From the NCBI RefSeq assembly GCF_000174355.1, contig NZ_ACIS01000006.1:62001-126000 (forward strand): 64,000 bases of DNA, read 5' to 3'. Shown here piece after piece: positions 51,386-61,682 of this stretch (position 1 is its first letter; every line of letters starts with the position of its first letter). Source of the stretch: Pseudogulbenkiania ferrooxidans 2002. GTDB lineage: Bacteria > Pseudomonadota > Gammaproteobacteria > Burkholderiales > Chromobacteriaceae. The notes under the pieces were generated by a model. That model was not told the DNA's origin and did not search any database. It saw only the letters and a program-made list of their open reading frames with translations. A program made the translations under genes and the position numbers.

Positions 51386-53170
51386 TTAGCAGGCGAACTG
51401 CTCCTCGCCCAGGCTCATCAGCGGCTTGGCACCGTTCTTGATGGTGGCCTTGAGCGCTTCCACCTCCGGCAACAGCTTGGCGTAGTAGAAGCGGGCGGTG
51501 GTGATCTTGGCCTGGTAGAAATCGTCCTCGCCCTGGCCCAGCTTGGCGTAGGCCACTTCGGCCATGCGCGCCCACATCCAGGCGTAGGTCAGGTGGCCGA
51601 TCAGGCGCAGATAGTCGGTGGCGGCCGCACCGGCCTCGTCCTTGTCCTTGAACGCGGCCATGCCGACGGCCATGGTGATGTCACCGACTTCCTTCAGCAG
51701 CTTGGACAGCGGGCCGACGAACTCCGCCAGCTTGTCGTTGCCCTCGTTGGTTTGGCAGAACTTGTGAATCTGCTTGGTGAACTTGCGCAACTTCTGGCCC
51801 TGGTCGAGCAGCACCTTGCGGCCCAGCAGGTCGATCGCCTGGATGCCGTTGGTACCCTCGTAGATTTGCGAGATGCGGCAGTCGCGCACCAGCTGCTCCA
51901 TGCCCCATTCGCGGATGAAACCGTGGCCGCCGAACACCTGCATCCCCATGTTGGCGGCGGTGTAGCCGTTGTCGGTCATGAAGGCCTTGGCCACCGGGGT
52001 CAGTAGCGCCACCAGGTCGGCCGCATCTTGGCGGGCCGCCGAGTCCGGATGCTTCTCCTCGATATCCAGCTGCAGCGCCAGCAGCGTGGTCAGGGCACGG
52101 CCGGCCTCGGTGTAGGCCTTCTGCGTCAGCAGCATGCGGCGCACGTCCGGGTGCACGATGATCGGGTCGGCCGGCTTGTCCGGGCTGTGCACGCCGTTGA
52201 GCGCGCGCATCTGCAGGCGCTCCTTGGCGTACGCCAGCGCACCCTGGAACGACGCCTCGCCGATCCCTAGCCCCTGCATGCCGCAGCCCAGTCGCGCCGC
52301 GTTCATCATGGTGAACATGCAGGAGAGCCCCTTGTTCGGCTCGCCGATCAGCCAACCCTTGGCGCCGTCGAGATTGATCACGGCGGTCGCGTTGGCCTTG
52401 ATGCCCATCTTGTGCTCCAGCGCGCCGCAGTACACGCTGTTGCGGCTGCCGTCGTCGTGGAACTTGGGCACGATGAACAGCGAGATGCCCTTCACGTCCT
52501 TCGGCGCGTCTGGCAGGCGTGCCAGCACCAGGTGGATGATGTTGGCGGACATATCGTGCTCGCCGGCCGAGATGAAGATCTTGGTGCCGGTAATGCTGTA
52601 GCTACCGTCGCCGTTCGGCTCGGCCTTGCTCTTCAACAGGCCCAGGTCGGTGCCGCAATGCGGCTCGGTCAGGCACATGGTGCCGGTCCATTCTCCCGAA
52701 ACCAGCTTGGGCAGATAGGTAGCCTTCTGTTCCTCGCTGCCGTGGGCATGAATGGCGGAATAAGCGCCATGGGAGAGCCCGGGGTACATCGACCACGCCA
52801 CGTTGGCCGAACACTGCATTTCCATCACCGGGAACGCCAGCGACTTGGGCATGCCCTGGCCGCCGTAGGCCGGATCGCAGTCCAGCGCCGGGAAACCCAG
52901 TTCGCAGTACTGGGCGTAGGCTTCCTTGAAGCCGGCCGGCGTGGTCACGTTATGGGTGGCGGCGTCGAAGTGGCAGCCTTCCTCGTCGCCCGGGCGGTTG
53001 AGTGGGGCCAGCTCGTTCTCGCAGAACTGGGCGGCGGCTTCGAGGTAAGAGGTATAGATATCTTGCGTGGCTTCTTGGTAGCCGGGCAGGGCGGGGATGA
53101 CGTCCTGGACCTTGATCAGTTCGTTCAGGACGAAATCGAAATCGCGCAGGGGGGCCTTGTAGGCTGGCAT
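51386..53170 (-). CDS. acyl-CoA dehydrogenase, long form with C-terminal extension
   Basis: 594 residues, longer than classic about 385-residue enzymes. Acyl-CoA dehydrogenase core (MCLTEPHCGTDLG near 160, FGGHGFIREWGMEQLVRD near 420, QIYEGTNGIQA with the catalytic Glu near 440) plus an about 120-residue C-terminal helical domain. This layout is shared by FadE-like enzymes of beta-proteobacteria and by DmdC; fatty-acid beta-oxidation is the likelier role here. ATG 53170 (MPAYKAPLRD) chosen. A PsrA-like dyad lies 83 bp upstream. Confidence 0.85.
   Translation of the reverse strand: MPAYKAPLRDFDFVLNELIKVQDVIPALPGYQEATQDIYTSYLEAAAQFCENELAPLNRPGDEEGCHFDAATHNVTTPAGFKEAYAQYCELGFPALDCDPAYGGQGMPKSLAFPVMEMQCSANVAWSMYPGLSHGAYSAIHAHGSEEQKATYLPKLVSGEWTGTMCLTEPHCGTDLGLLKSKAEPNGDGSYSITGTKIFISAGEHDMSANIIHLVLARLPDAPKDVKGISLFIVPKFHDDGSRNSVYCGALEHKMGIKANATAVINLDGAKGWLIGEPNKGLSCMFTMMNAARLGCGMQGLGIGEASFQGALAYAKERLQMRALNGVHSPDKPADPIIVHPDVRRMLLTQKAYTEAGRALTTLLALQLDIEEKHPDSAARQDAADLVALLTPVAKAFMTDNGYTAANMGMQVFGGHGFIREWGMEQLVRDCRISQIYEGTNGIQAIDLLGRKVLLDQGQKLRKFTKQIHKFCQTNEGNDKLAEFVGPLSKLLKEVGDITMAVGMAAFKDKDEAGAAATDYLRLIGHLTYAWMWARMAEVAYAKLGQGEDDFYQAKITTARFYYAKLLPEVEALKATIKNGAKPLMSLGEEQFAC
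52800..52811 (+). repeat. near-match of the 12-mer repeat (ACGTTGGCCGAA)
   Basis: 11 of 12 positions match, antisense inside the acyl-CoA dehydrogenase gene. Confidence 0.4.
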
Positions 53171-53252
53171 GGTGTTGTCTCCTGGGTAGCTCGGCCCGTA
53201 GCCGTGCGGTTCGGGCAATCTTTTTCTGATGGTGTCGCACCGATCAGTAAAT

Positions 53253-53273
53253 CAAACGTATGTTTAAATTATA
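53253..53273 (-). promoter_or_regulatory. PsrA-like operator and -10 box of the acyl-CoA dehydrogenase
   Basis: CAAAC-GTAT-GTTTA (53253-53266) fits the G/CAAAC-N2-4-GTTTG/C type dyad of the fatty-acid regulator PsrA. A perfect minus-strand TATAAT (53268-53273) lies immediately upstream of it, so a repressor bound here would cover the start point. No clear -35 box. Confidence 0.5.
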
Positions 53274-53345
53274 GACGAAGCTTTGGCAAGCTTTTTCGCT
53301 AACATGGACTGAGGCATGGTTGCTAATTAACGACAGTCCGTCCGC

Positions 53346-53903
53346 ATGAGCCAAATCCGCCAACACCTGCGCAAGCTGCTGCCAGATCGCCATGTGCTGT
53401 TCCAGAACCGCTACCTGAGATGGCTGGCGCCGTATCTGGACCATCCGGCGTTCTGGTCATTGAACCGGCGCAAGGTGGCCCTGGCCTTTGCCATCGGCTT
53501 GTTCTCCGGGCTGATGCCGGGGCCGAGCCAGATGATCACCGCCGCCTTGCTGGCGCTCGTGTTCCGCGTCAATCTGCCGGTTGCCATCGTCACCACGCTC
53601 TATAGCAACCCGCTGACGTACCTCCCGCTCTATTACCTGGCGTATACCTACGGCAAGCTGCTGCTGGGGCGGGTCAACCACGATACGATGACAGCGGTGC
53701 CGGAGTGGTCGATGTCGTCACCCCTGGAATGGCTGCAACAGGTGGCAGACTGGATGGCGGGCTTGGGCTTGCCACTGGCGGTAGGTGTGCCCATGCTGGG
53801 CCTCACGTTCGGGCTTGCCGGATATCTGTGCGTTCGGGCAGGATGGCGCTGTTATATCGTGATGGCATGGAAGAAACGGAAGGGATGGCGTGGAACTCGT
53901 TGA
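53346..53903 (+). CDS. DUF2062 domain membrane protein
   Basis: 185 residues. Two to four hydrophobic segments with the conserved DUF2062 stretch VALAFAIGLFSGLMPGPSQM (about 44-63) and YSNPLTYLPLYYLAY (about 86-100). Inner-membrane protein of unknown function, sometimes annotated in exopolysaccharide or lipid contexts. Its 3' end overlaps the NUDIX gene by 14 nt, so the two are translationally coupled. Confidence 0.8.
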   Translation: MSQIRQHLRKLLPDRHVLFQNRYLRWLAPYLDHPAFWSLNRRKVALAFAIGLFSGLMPGPSQMITAALLALVFRVNLPVAIVTTLYSNPLTYLPLYYLAYTYGKLLLGRVNHDTMTAVPEWSMSSPLEWLQQVADWMAGLGLPLAVGVPMLGLTFGLAGYLCVRAGWRCYIVMAWKKRKGWRGTR

Positions 53904-54447
53904 ACAAACCTTGAGCACGGAAACGGTTTACCAGGGGGGCTTTCTCCAGGTGCGGCGGGACACGGTGCAACTGCCGGACGGCAGCACCGCGTTTCGCGAA
54001 TACATCCTGCATCCCGGTGCGGTCGCTATCCTGGCGCTGACGCCTGATGGCGAACTGGTCATGGAGCGCCAGTACCGCTATCCCGCCGGCCGGGTCTTCC
54101 TCGAAATTCCTGCCGGCAAGATCGATCCGGACGAAGCGCGCGACAGCACGGCGCGCCGGGAATTGCGCGAGGAAACGGGCTATCAGGCCGAGCGTTGGAT
54201 TTACCTGGGCACGGCCCATCCTTGCATCGGCTACGCCAACGAACAGATCAGCTATTACCTCGCCCAGGACCTGACCCTGCACGAACGGCAGCTGGATCAC
54301 GGCGAATTTCTCGACGTCGTCACCGTGCCGCTGGCCGACGCCTTGGGCATGGCCCTGACCGGCGAAATTTGCGACAGCAAGTCGATCGTCGGCCTGCACT
54401 GGCTGTCCGCCCACCTCGACGGGAGGTTGCCGGGTGCCGCCGTTTGA
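53890..54447 (+). CDS. nudF: NUDIX hydrolase, ADP-ribose pyrophosphatase type
   Basis: 185 residues from a GTG start inside the previous gene. Complete NUDIX box G76-x5-E82-x7-R90-E-L-R-E-E-T-G97 preceded by VFLEIPAG, the pattern of ADP-ribose pyrophosphatases, which cleave ADP-ribose to AMP and ribose-5-phosphate. Overlaps DUF2062 upstream and PilZ downstream, by 14 nt each. The gene symbol is by family resemblance. Confidence 0.85.
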   Translation: MELVEQTLSTETVYQGGFLQVRRDTVQLPDGSTAFREYILHPGAVAILALTPDGELVMERQYRYPAGRVFLEIPAGKIDPDEARDSTARRELREETGYQAERWIYLGTAHPCIGYANEQISYYLAQDLTLHERQLDHGEFLDVVTVPLADALGMALTGEICDSKSIVGLHWLSAHLDGRLPGAAV

Positions 54448-54751
54448 TCCGCACCACGAACGACGTGGCGCACGACGTGTACGCATGGGGTGCAACGCCC
54501 GCATCAAGTCACGCAATACCGGCGAAACCCATTATGGCGAATGCATCGACCTGTCTATCGACGGGCTTGCACTGCGCACTTCGTTCGTGCCGCAATTCGG
54601 CGAAAGGCTGCTGGTCGTGGTGCGCGCGCCAGCGGTAGGTGGCCTGGCCGGCAAACCGTTCGAGGCTGAGGTGGAAGTGCGCCGCTGTAATGAAATCGAG
54701 CGTGGACGGCTTTACGAAATCGGCGTTCGCATCATCGAGCTGAAGCCCTGA
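54434..54751 (+). CDS. PilZ-domain protein
   Basis: 105 residues from a GTG start with GGGAGG upstream. A stand-alone PilZ domain with the c-di-GMP signature: ERRGARR (residues 9-15, RxxxR) and D39-L-S41-I-D-G44 (D/NxSxxG). Predicted cyclic-di-GMP effector in the cytoplasm; the residues needed for binding are present. Starts inside the NUDIX gene. No motility or polysaccharide gene adjoins to suggest its output. Confidence 0.85.
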   Translation: MPPFDPHHERRGARRVRMGCNARIKSRNTGETHYGECIDLSIDGLALRTSFVPQFGERLLVVVRAPAVGGLAGKPFEAEVEVRRCNEIERGRLYEIGVRIIELKP

Positions 54752-54814
54752 CCTGAGGCGGATTTTCTGACATTCGGCTGACATAGATTACAGCGACGCC
54801 TCTGGATTCCTGTG

Positions 54815-54821
54815 CTATACC
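54815..54821 (+). promoter_or_regulatory. possible sigma-S type -10 box before prkA
   Basis: CTATACC preceded by G, close to the sigma-S extended -10 (KCTATACT), with no sigma-70 -35 box. E. coli yeaGH is RpoS-dependent, so the site is plausible; 120 bp from prkA. Confidence 0.35.
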
Positions 54822-54840
54822 CAAAAAAACATAATGAACT

Positions 54841-54852
54841 AGAACCGGTTCT
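54841..54852. promoter_or_regulatory. palindrome AGAACCGGTTCT upstream of prkA
   Basis: 12-bp perfect palindrome 88 bp before the prkA start and downstream of the candidate -10 box. Possible operator; no regulator can be named. Confidence 0.35.
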
Positions 54853-54940
54853 CAAGCAGTCACTCTAATGGTGCAAGGGGGCATGGCGGATGCGCGTACA
54901 TTCGCCGCCGCCCCCTGCCGAAACGTCAGGAGGCAGAGCC

Positions 54941-56869
54941 ATGTACCCGGATATCTTCAGCCAATACGCTTCACGTTACGACCGGACGCGCGAGGAGGAG
55001 TACACCATCCAGGAATACCTGGATATCTGCAAGCGCGAACCCGCCGCCTACGCCACCGCCGCCGAACGCATGTTGATGGCCATCGGCGAGCCTGAACTGA
55101 TCGATACCCGCCACAATCCGCGGCAATCGCGAATTTTCAGCAACAAGATGGTCAAGATCTACCCGGCCTTCCGCGATTTCTACGGCACGGAAGAGGTGAT
55201 CGAGCAGGTCGTGGCCTATTTCCGCCATGCGGCCCAAGGGCTTGAAGAGAAGAAACAGATTCTCTATCTGCTGGGCCCAGTTGGTGGCGGTAAATCGTCC
55301 ATCGCGGAAAAGCTCAAAGAGTTGATGGAACTAGTGCCTTTCTATTGCCTGAAAGGCTCGCCGGTCAACGAGTCCCCGCTCGGCCTGTTCAACTACGACG
55401 AAGACGGCTCCATCCTCGAGGAACAGTATGGCATTCCCCGCCGCTACCTGCGTGCCATCCCCAGCCCGTGGGCAGTGAAGCGTCTGCATGAGTTCAACGG
55501 CGACATCAGTCAGTTCCGCGTCGTCAAACGCTACCCTTCGGTACTGAAGCAGATTGCCGTGGCCAAGACCGAGCCGGGTGACGAGAACAACCAGGACATC
55601 TCGTCGCTGGTCGGCAAGGTGGATATCCGCAAGCTGGAAAAATACGCCCAGGACGATCCAGATGCCTACAGCTATTCCGGCGGCCTGTGCCTGGCCAACC
55701 AGGGTTTGCTGGAGTTCGTGGAAATGTTCAAGGCGCCGATCAAGGTGCTGCACCCGTTGTTGACCGCAACGCAGGAAGGCAACTTCAAGGGTACCGAGGG
55801 CTTTGGCGCGATCCCGTTCGAGGGCATCATCCTGGCGCACTCCAACGAGTCCGAATGGAAGCAGTTCAAGAACAACAAGAACAACGAGGCCTTCCTCGAC
55901 CGTATCTATATCGTCAAGGTGCCATACTGCTTGCGTGTGTCCGAGGAAATGAAGATCTACGACAAGCTGATCCGCAATTCTTCGCTGGCCAATGCCCCGT
56001 GCGCACCGGGAACGCTCAAGATGATGGCGCAGTTTGCCGTGCTGTCCCGGCTGAAAGACCCGGAAAACTCCAGCCTGTTCAGCAAGATGCAGGTCTACGA
56101 CGGCGAAAACCTGAAGGATACCGATCCCAAGGCCAAATCGTTGCAGGAGTACCGCGACTATGCCGGTGTGGACGAAGGCATGAGTGGGCTTTCCACCCGG
56201 TTTGCCTACAAGATCCTGTCCAAGGTATTCAACTTCGATCATTCCGAAGTGGCGGCCAACCCGGTGCACCTGTTGTACGTGCTGGAAAAACAGGTGGAGC
56301 GCGAGCAGTTCCCGCCTGAGGTCGAACAGAAGTACCTCACCTTCATCAAGGAGTTCCTGGCGCCCAAGTACGTCGAGTTCATCGGCAAGGAAATTCAGAC
56401 GGCCTACCTGGAAAGCTACTCCGAGTACGGGCAGAACATTTTCGACCGCTACGTGACCTTCGCCGACTACTGGATCCAGGACCAGGAATACCGAGACCCG
56501 GATACCGGCGAGAGCTTCGACCGGACTTCGCTCAACGCGGAGCTGGAAAAGATCGAGAAGCCGGCGGGCATTTCCAACCCGAAGGATTTCCGCAACGAAA
56601 TCGTCAACTTCGTGCTGCGGGCACGAGCCAGCAATGGAGGCAAGAACCCGACCTGGACGAGCTACGAGAAGCTGCGTATGGTGATCGAGAAGAAGATGTT
56701 CTCCAACACCGAGGAGTTGCTGCCGGTCATCTCCTTCAACGCCAAGGCGAGTGCCGAGGACGCCAAGAAGCATGAGGACTTCGTCAATCGCATGGTCGAC
56801 AAGGGGTATACCGCCAAGCAGGTGCGCCTGCTGTGCGAATGGTACCTCCGGGTGCGCAAGTCGTCGTAA
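54941..56869 (+). CDS. prkA: PrkA-family serine protein kinase / AAA protein (YeaG-like)
   Basis: 642 residues (E. coli YeaG 644). AAA-type ATPase region with Walker A GPVGGGKS (112-119), then the PrkA C-terminal kinase-like domain. Stress and starvation protein; in E. coli it acts with YeaH in sustained nitrogen starvation. GGAGG seven bases before ATG 54941. First gene of a three-gene unit with yeaH and spoVR, the conserved partner set in proteobacteria. Confidence 0.94.
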   Translation: MYPDIFSQYASRYDRTREEEYTIQEYLDICKREPAAYATAAERMLMAIGEPELIDTRHNPRQSRIFSNKMVKIYPAFRDFYGTEEVIEQVVAYFRHAAQGLEEKKQILYLLGPVGGGKSSIAEKLKELMELVPFYCLKGSPVNESPLGLFNYDEDGSILEEQYGIPRRYLRAIPSPWAVKRLHEFNGDISQFRVVKRYPSVLKQIAVAKTEPGDENNQDISSLVGKVDIRKLEKYAQDDPDAYSYSGGLCLANQGLLEFVEMFKAPIKVLHPLLTATQEGNFKGTEGFGAIPFEGIILAHSNESEWKQFKNNKNNEAFLDRIYIVKVPYCLRVSEEMKIYDKLIRNSSLANAPCAPGTLKMMAQFAVLSRLKDPENSSLFSKMQVYDGENLKDTDPKAKSLQEYRDYAGVDEGMSGLSTRFAYKILSKVFNFDHSEVAANPVHLLYVLEKQVEREQFPPEVEQKYLTFIKEFLAPKYVEFIGKEIQTAYLESYSEYGQNIFDRYVTFADYWIQDQEYRDPDTGESFDRTSLNAELEKIEKPAGISNPKDFRNEIVNFVLRARASNGGKNPTWTSYEKLRMVIEKKMFSNTEELLPVISFNAKASAEDAKKHEDFVNRMVDKGYTAKQVRLLCEWYLRVRKSS

Positions 56870-56956
56870 GCCCGCTTTTCTGGCCGGGGCTCCGGTCCCG
56901 GCCAGGCGTCAGCGGCAAGGTACTCGCCTTGTCGAACCGGGATTGCAGAGGTGGCT

Positions 56957-58228
56957 ATGGCTCACATCATTGATCGTCGTCTGAACGGCAAGAACAAGTC
57001 CGCGGTAAACCGCGAACGGTTCCTGCGCCGTTTCAAGGCCCAAATCAAGGAAGCCGTCTCCAAGGCCATCAAGGGGCGGAGCATCACCGATATCGACAGC
57101 GGTGAGAAGGTTTCCATTCCAGTAAAGGATGTCTCCGAGCCGGTATTTCATCATGGCAAGGGGGGCGTCACCGAGAATGTTCATCCGGGGAACGAGGAAT
57201 TCATCAAGGGTGATCGCTTCAACCGGCCGCAGGGCGGGGCCGGAGGAGGGGGAGGCAAGGCCAGCCAGGATGGCGAGGGGGAGGATGACTTTGCCTTCGA
57301 ACTGTCTCGCGAAGAATTCATGAACGTCTTCTTCGAGGATCTGGCGCTGCCCAACCTGGTCAAGACCCAGCTCATGGGGATTGAGGAAATGAAGTCCGTG
57401 CGTGCCGGCTATACCAGCGACGGCACGCCAACCAACATCAGTATCGTCCGTTCGCTGCGCGGTGCCTTGGCGCGTCGTGTGGCACTGTCCGCCCCCACTC
57501 TGTCTGAACTCAATGAGGTCGAGGAGGATCTGGATACCCTGCTCGAATCCGATGACGAGCATGACATCGAGGTCCGGGAGAAACGTAAGCGTATCCACAT
57601 GCTGCGTGAGCGGCTCGCCAGCATTCCCTTCATCGACCCTTTCGATTTGCGCTACAACAACCGCGTCAGGCAGCCGAAACCGACCAGCCAAGCGGTGATG
57701 TTCTGCATCATGGACGTATCAGGCTCCATGGACGAAGCCAAGAAGGACATGGCCAAGCGTTTCTTCATCCTGCTCTATCTGTTTTTGCAACGGAATTACG
57801 AGAAGATCGAGGTCGTGTTCATCCGGCATCATACCAGTGCCGTCGAGGTCAACGAGCACGATTTCTTCCATTCGCGCGAATCGGGTGGCACCGTGGTGTC
57901 GTCAGCACTCCACCTGATGAAGGAGATCGTCTACAAGCGCTACAACAGCAGCGAGTGGAACATCTACGTGGCGCAAGCGTCGGACGGCGACAATTGGGAC
58001 AGCGATTCGGCGAATTGCGCCCAAATCCTGAGTGAGTCGCTCCTGCCGTTGTGTCAGTACTACGCGTATGTCGAGATCACCGAAAGCGAGCCACAGAACC
58101 TCTGGTACGAGTACCTCAAGGTCAAGGAACGCTGCAAGCACTTCGCCATGCAGCGCATCCACTCTACGGCGGACATCTACCCGGTGTTCCGGGAAATTTT
58201 CAAGCGTCAGCCCGCTACCCGTGCCTGA
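56957..58228 (+). CDS. yeaH: DUF444 family protein (YeaH-like)
   Basis: 423 residues. C-terminal von Willebrand A-like domain with the metal-site motif D253-x-S255-x-S257 (MDVSGSMDE) after a charged N-terminal half that contains a Gly-rich linker (about 93-101). Functional partner of PrkA. ATG 56957 chosen with AGAGG upstream; a GTG two codons earlier is an alternative. 87 nt after prkA, 31 nt before spoVR. Confidence 0.92.
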   Translation: MAHIIDRRLNGKNKSAVNRERFLRRFKAQIKEAVSKAIKGRSITDIDSGEKVSIPVKDVSEPVFHHGKGGVTENVHPGNEEFIKGDRFNRPQGGAGGGGGKASQDGEGEDDFAFELSREEFMNVFFEDLALPNLVKTQLMGIEEMKSVRAGYTSDGTPTNISIVRSLRGALARRVALSAPTLSELNEVEEDLDTLLESDDEHDIEVREKRKRIHMLRERLASIPFIDPFDLRYNNRVRQPKPTSQAVMFCIMDVSGSMDEAKKDMAKRFFILLYLFLQRNYEKIEVVFIRHHTSAVEVNEHDFFHSRESGGTVVSSALHLMKEIVYKRYNSSEWNIYVAQASDGDNWDSDSANCAQILSESLLPLCQYYAYVEITESEPQNLWYEYLKVKERCKHFAMQRIHSTADIYPVFREIFKRQPATRA

Positions 58229-58259
58229 CTAGGCCAAGCCGACTTTGCGGAGGTGCAGC

Positions 58260-59783
58260 ATGACACCCATTTCGACTGGTTCCGAATGGACCTTCGACCT
58301 GCTCGACGAGTACGAGCGTGCGATTCGCGAGATCGCCGTCAAGGAGTATGGGCTGGATGTCTATCCGGTTCAGCTAGAAGTCATTTCCGCCGAACAAATG
58401 ATGGATGCCTACTCATCAGTCGGCATGCCGGTGAATTACCATCACTGGTCTTTCGGCAAGCATTTCGTTTCCACCGAAAAGAGCTACAAGCGCGGCCACA
58501 TGGGGCTGGCCTACGAAATCGTGATCAATTCCAACCCCTGTATCGCCTATCTCATGGAGGAGAACTCCATGACCATGCAGGCACTGGTGATTGCGCATGC
58601 TGCCTTCGGCCACAATTCGTTCTTCAAGGGCAACTACCTGTTCCGCACCTGGACCGATGCCTCGGCCATTATCGACTACCTGGTGTTCGCCAAGAGCTAC
58701 ATCGCACGTTGCGAGGAGCGCTACGGCATCGACGCCGTGGAGGAGTTGCTCGATTCCTGCCATGCCCTGATGAATTATGGTGTGGATCGCTACAAGCGGC
58801 CGCAAAAGCTGTCGCTGGCCAAGGAACAAGCCCGGCAGGAGGAGCGGGAGCAGTACCTGCAGATGCAGGTCAACGATCTGTGGCGCACCATCCCGCGGCC
58901 GGCCAAGAGCGGTGGCGAGCATGAACCGGTGCGCTTCCCGTCCGAACCGCAGGAGAACCTGCTGTACTTCATCGAGAAGTCGGCTCCGCTCTTGGAGCCG
59001 TGGCAACGCGAAATCGTACGCATCGTACGCAAGGTAGCCCAGTATTTCTATCCGCAGCGCCAGACTCAGGTGATGAACGAAGGCTGGGCCACGTTCTGGC
59101 ACTACACCATCATGAATCGTCTGTTTGCCAAGGGTCTGGTCACCGATGGCGCCATGATGGAATTCCTGCAGTCGCATACCAACGTTGTCTATCAGCCTCC
59201 TGTCACGGCGCGCTGGTACAACGGCATCAATCCGTATGCATTGGGTTTTGCCATGTATCAGGACATCAAGCGTATTTGTGAGGAACCAACCGAAGAAGAT
59301 CGACTATGGTTCCCCGATATCGCCGGCAGCAACTGGCAGCAGACGCTCGATTTCGCCATGAAGAACTTCAAGGATGAAAGCTTCGTCTCGCAATACCTGT
59401 CACCCAAGCTGATCCGCGATTTCCGCTTCTTCTCCATTCGTGACGATGACCGCGACAGCACCTTGCTGGTGTCGGCTATTCACGACGACGAGGGCTATCG
59501 TGACGTGCGGCAGAAGTTGTCGGAACAGTACAACCTAGGATCACGTGAACCCAATATACAGGTATGGTCGGTCAACGTACGCGGTGACCGTGGCCTGACG
59601 CTACGGCACACGATGCATCGTCGTCGGCCGCTGGAGGCCGGGAGCGCTCACGAGGTGCTGAAGCATGTTGCGCGTCTGTGGGGGTTCGATGTTCGGCTGG
59701 AGAGCGTCAACGAAGCCGGGGAGGTGGAGCAGACCTTTGAGGTGAAGCATCTGCCCGAGCAGCTGTCATTGCAGTCGGCTTGA
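58260..59783 (+). CDS. SpoVR family protein (YcgB-like)
   Basis: 507 residues, the usual length. SpoVR-like throughout (WTFDLLDEYERAI start; NEGWATFWHYTIMN near residue 275; NGINPYALGFAMYQDI near 324). Named for a Bacillus cortex protein, but in proteobacteria it accompanies prkA-yeaH as a stress-related cluster of unclear biochemistry. GGAGG before the ATG. End of the operon; terminator at 59932. Confidence 0.93.
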   Translation: MTPISTGSEWTFDLLDEYERAIREIAVKEYGLDVYPVQLEVISAEQMMDAYSSVGMPVNYHHWSFGKHFVSTEKSYKRGHMGLAYEIVINSNPCIAYLMEENSMTMQALVIAHAAFGHNSFFKGNYLFRTWTDASAIIDYLVFAKSYIARCEERYGIDAVEELLDSCHALMNYGVDRYKRPQKLSLAKEQARQEEREQYLQMQVNDLWRTIPRPAKSGGEHEPVRFPSEPQENLLYFIEKSAPLLEPWQREIVRIVRKVAQYFYPQRQTQVMNEGWATFWHYTIMNRLFAKGLVTDGAMMEFLQSHTNVVYQPPVTARWYNGINPYALGFAMYQDIKRICEEPTEEDRLWFPDIAGSNWQQTLDFAMKNFKDESFVSQYLSPKLIRDFRFFSIRDDDRDSTLLVSAIHDDEGYRDVRQKLSEQYNLGSREPNIQVWSVNVRGDRGLTLRHTMHRRRPLEAGSAHEVLKHVARLWGFDVRLESVNEAGEVEQTFEVKHLPEQLSLQSA

Positions 59784-59829
59784 TCCGGCGGGGCAGATTG
59801 GATGGTGGCGAGGTACGGCCAGGGAATGA

Positions 59830-59841
59830 AGGTTGGCCGAA
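59830..59841 (+). repeat. AGGTTGGCCGAA repeat copy past spoVR
   Basis: Perfect 12-mer in the 3' untranslated gap between spoVR and its terminator. Confidence 0.8.
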
Positions 59842-59931
59842 CAGTATGGAGCCGTGTCCTTGGCGCGGGCGACCGAGGTAGGTGGTCAGGCCAGGTGTGA
59901 AGCGATGGAGTGGTGATTCGCCGTTATAAAG

Positions 59932-59960
59932 AAGAGGAGGGGCCTGCCCCTCCTCTTTTT
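59932..59960 (+). terminator. prkA-yeaH-spoVR operon terminator
   Basis: AAGAGGAGGGGC-CT-GCCCCTCCTCTT, 12-bp perfect stem with TTTTT; lies between converging spoVR and dapB. Confidence 0.9.
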
Positions 59961-59964
59961 CGTG

Positions 59965-61154
<1,190 letters not shown>

Positions 61155-61246
61155 GTGACTCCGCTCAGGTAGAATTTATGGGATGGTAATTAGGCAAAGC
61201 CGCGAAAAGGCTTTATCATGGTTTTTGGACCACCTACATTTATATC

Positions 61247-61675
61247 ATGATGAGTAAAGCCAGTCACCTTAAAGATATTGGTCTGAAAGCGACCGGTCCC
61301 CGCCTGAAAATTCTGGATTTGTTCGAAACCAGCGAGTCGCGCCACCTGTCGGCAGAAGACGTTTACCGCCGCCTCATCGCCGAGAATATCGATGTTGGCC
61401 TCGCCACCATCTATCGTGTCCTGACCCAGTTCGAACAGGCCGGTATTCTGGTGCGCCACCATTTCGAAACCGGCAAGGCGGTGTACGAATTGAACGAGGG
61501 CGGCCATCATGACCACATGGTGTGCGTCAAATGCGGCAAGGTCGTGGAGTTCTTCGATCCCGAAATCGAGGCGCTGCAGGATCGTATTGCAGAGCAGCAC
61601 GGCTTCCACATCGTCGATCATGCCCTCTACATGTATGGCGAATGCCCTGAGTGCGCCGGCACTAAAAAACCCTGA
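61247..61675 (+). CDS. fur: ferric uptake regulator
   Basis: 142 residues. DNA-binding domain ([16 protein letters not shown] at 12-27; [15 protein letters not shown] at 49-63), then dimer domain with H87-H88-D-H90 and zinc ligands C93-x2-C96 and C133-x2-C136. Fe2+-dependent repressor of iron uptake genes. Two adjacent Met codons are possible starts. Followed after 7 nt by aat. Confidence 0.96.
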   Translation: MMSKASHLKDIGLKATGPRLKILDLFETSESRHLSAEDVYRRLIAENIDVGLATIYRVLTQFEQAGILVRHHFETGKAVYELNEGGHHDHMVCVKCGKVVEFFDPEIEALQDRIAEQHGFHIVDHALYMYGECPECAGTKKP

Positions 61676-61682
61676 TTGACCC

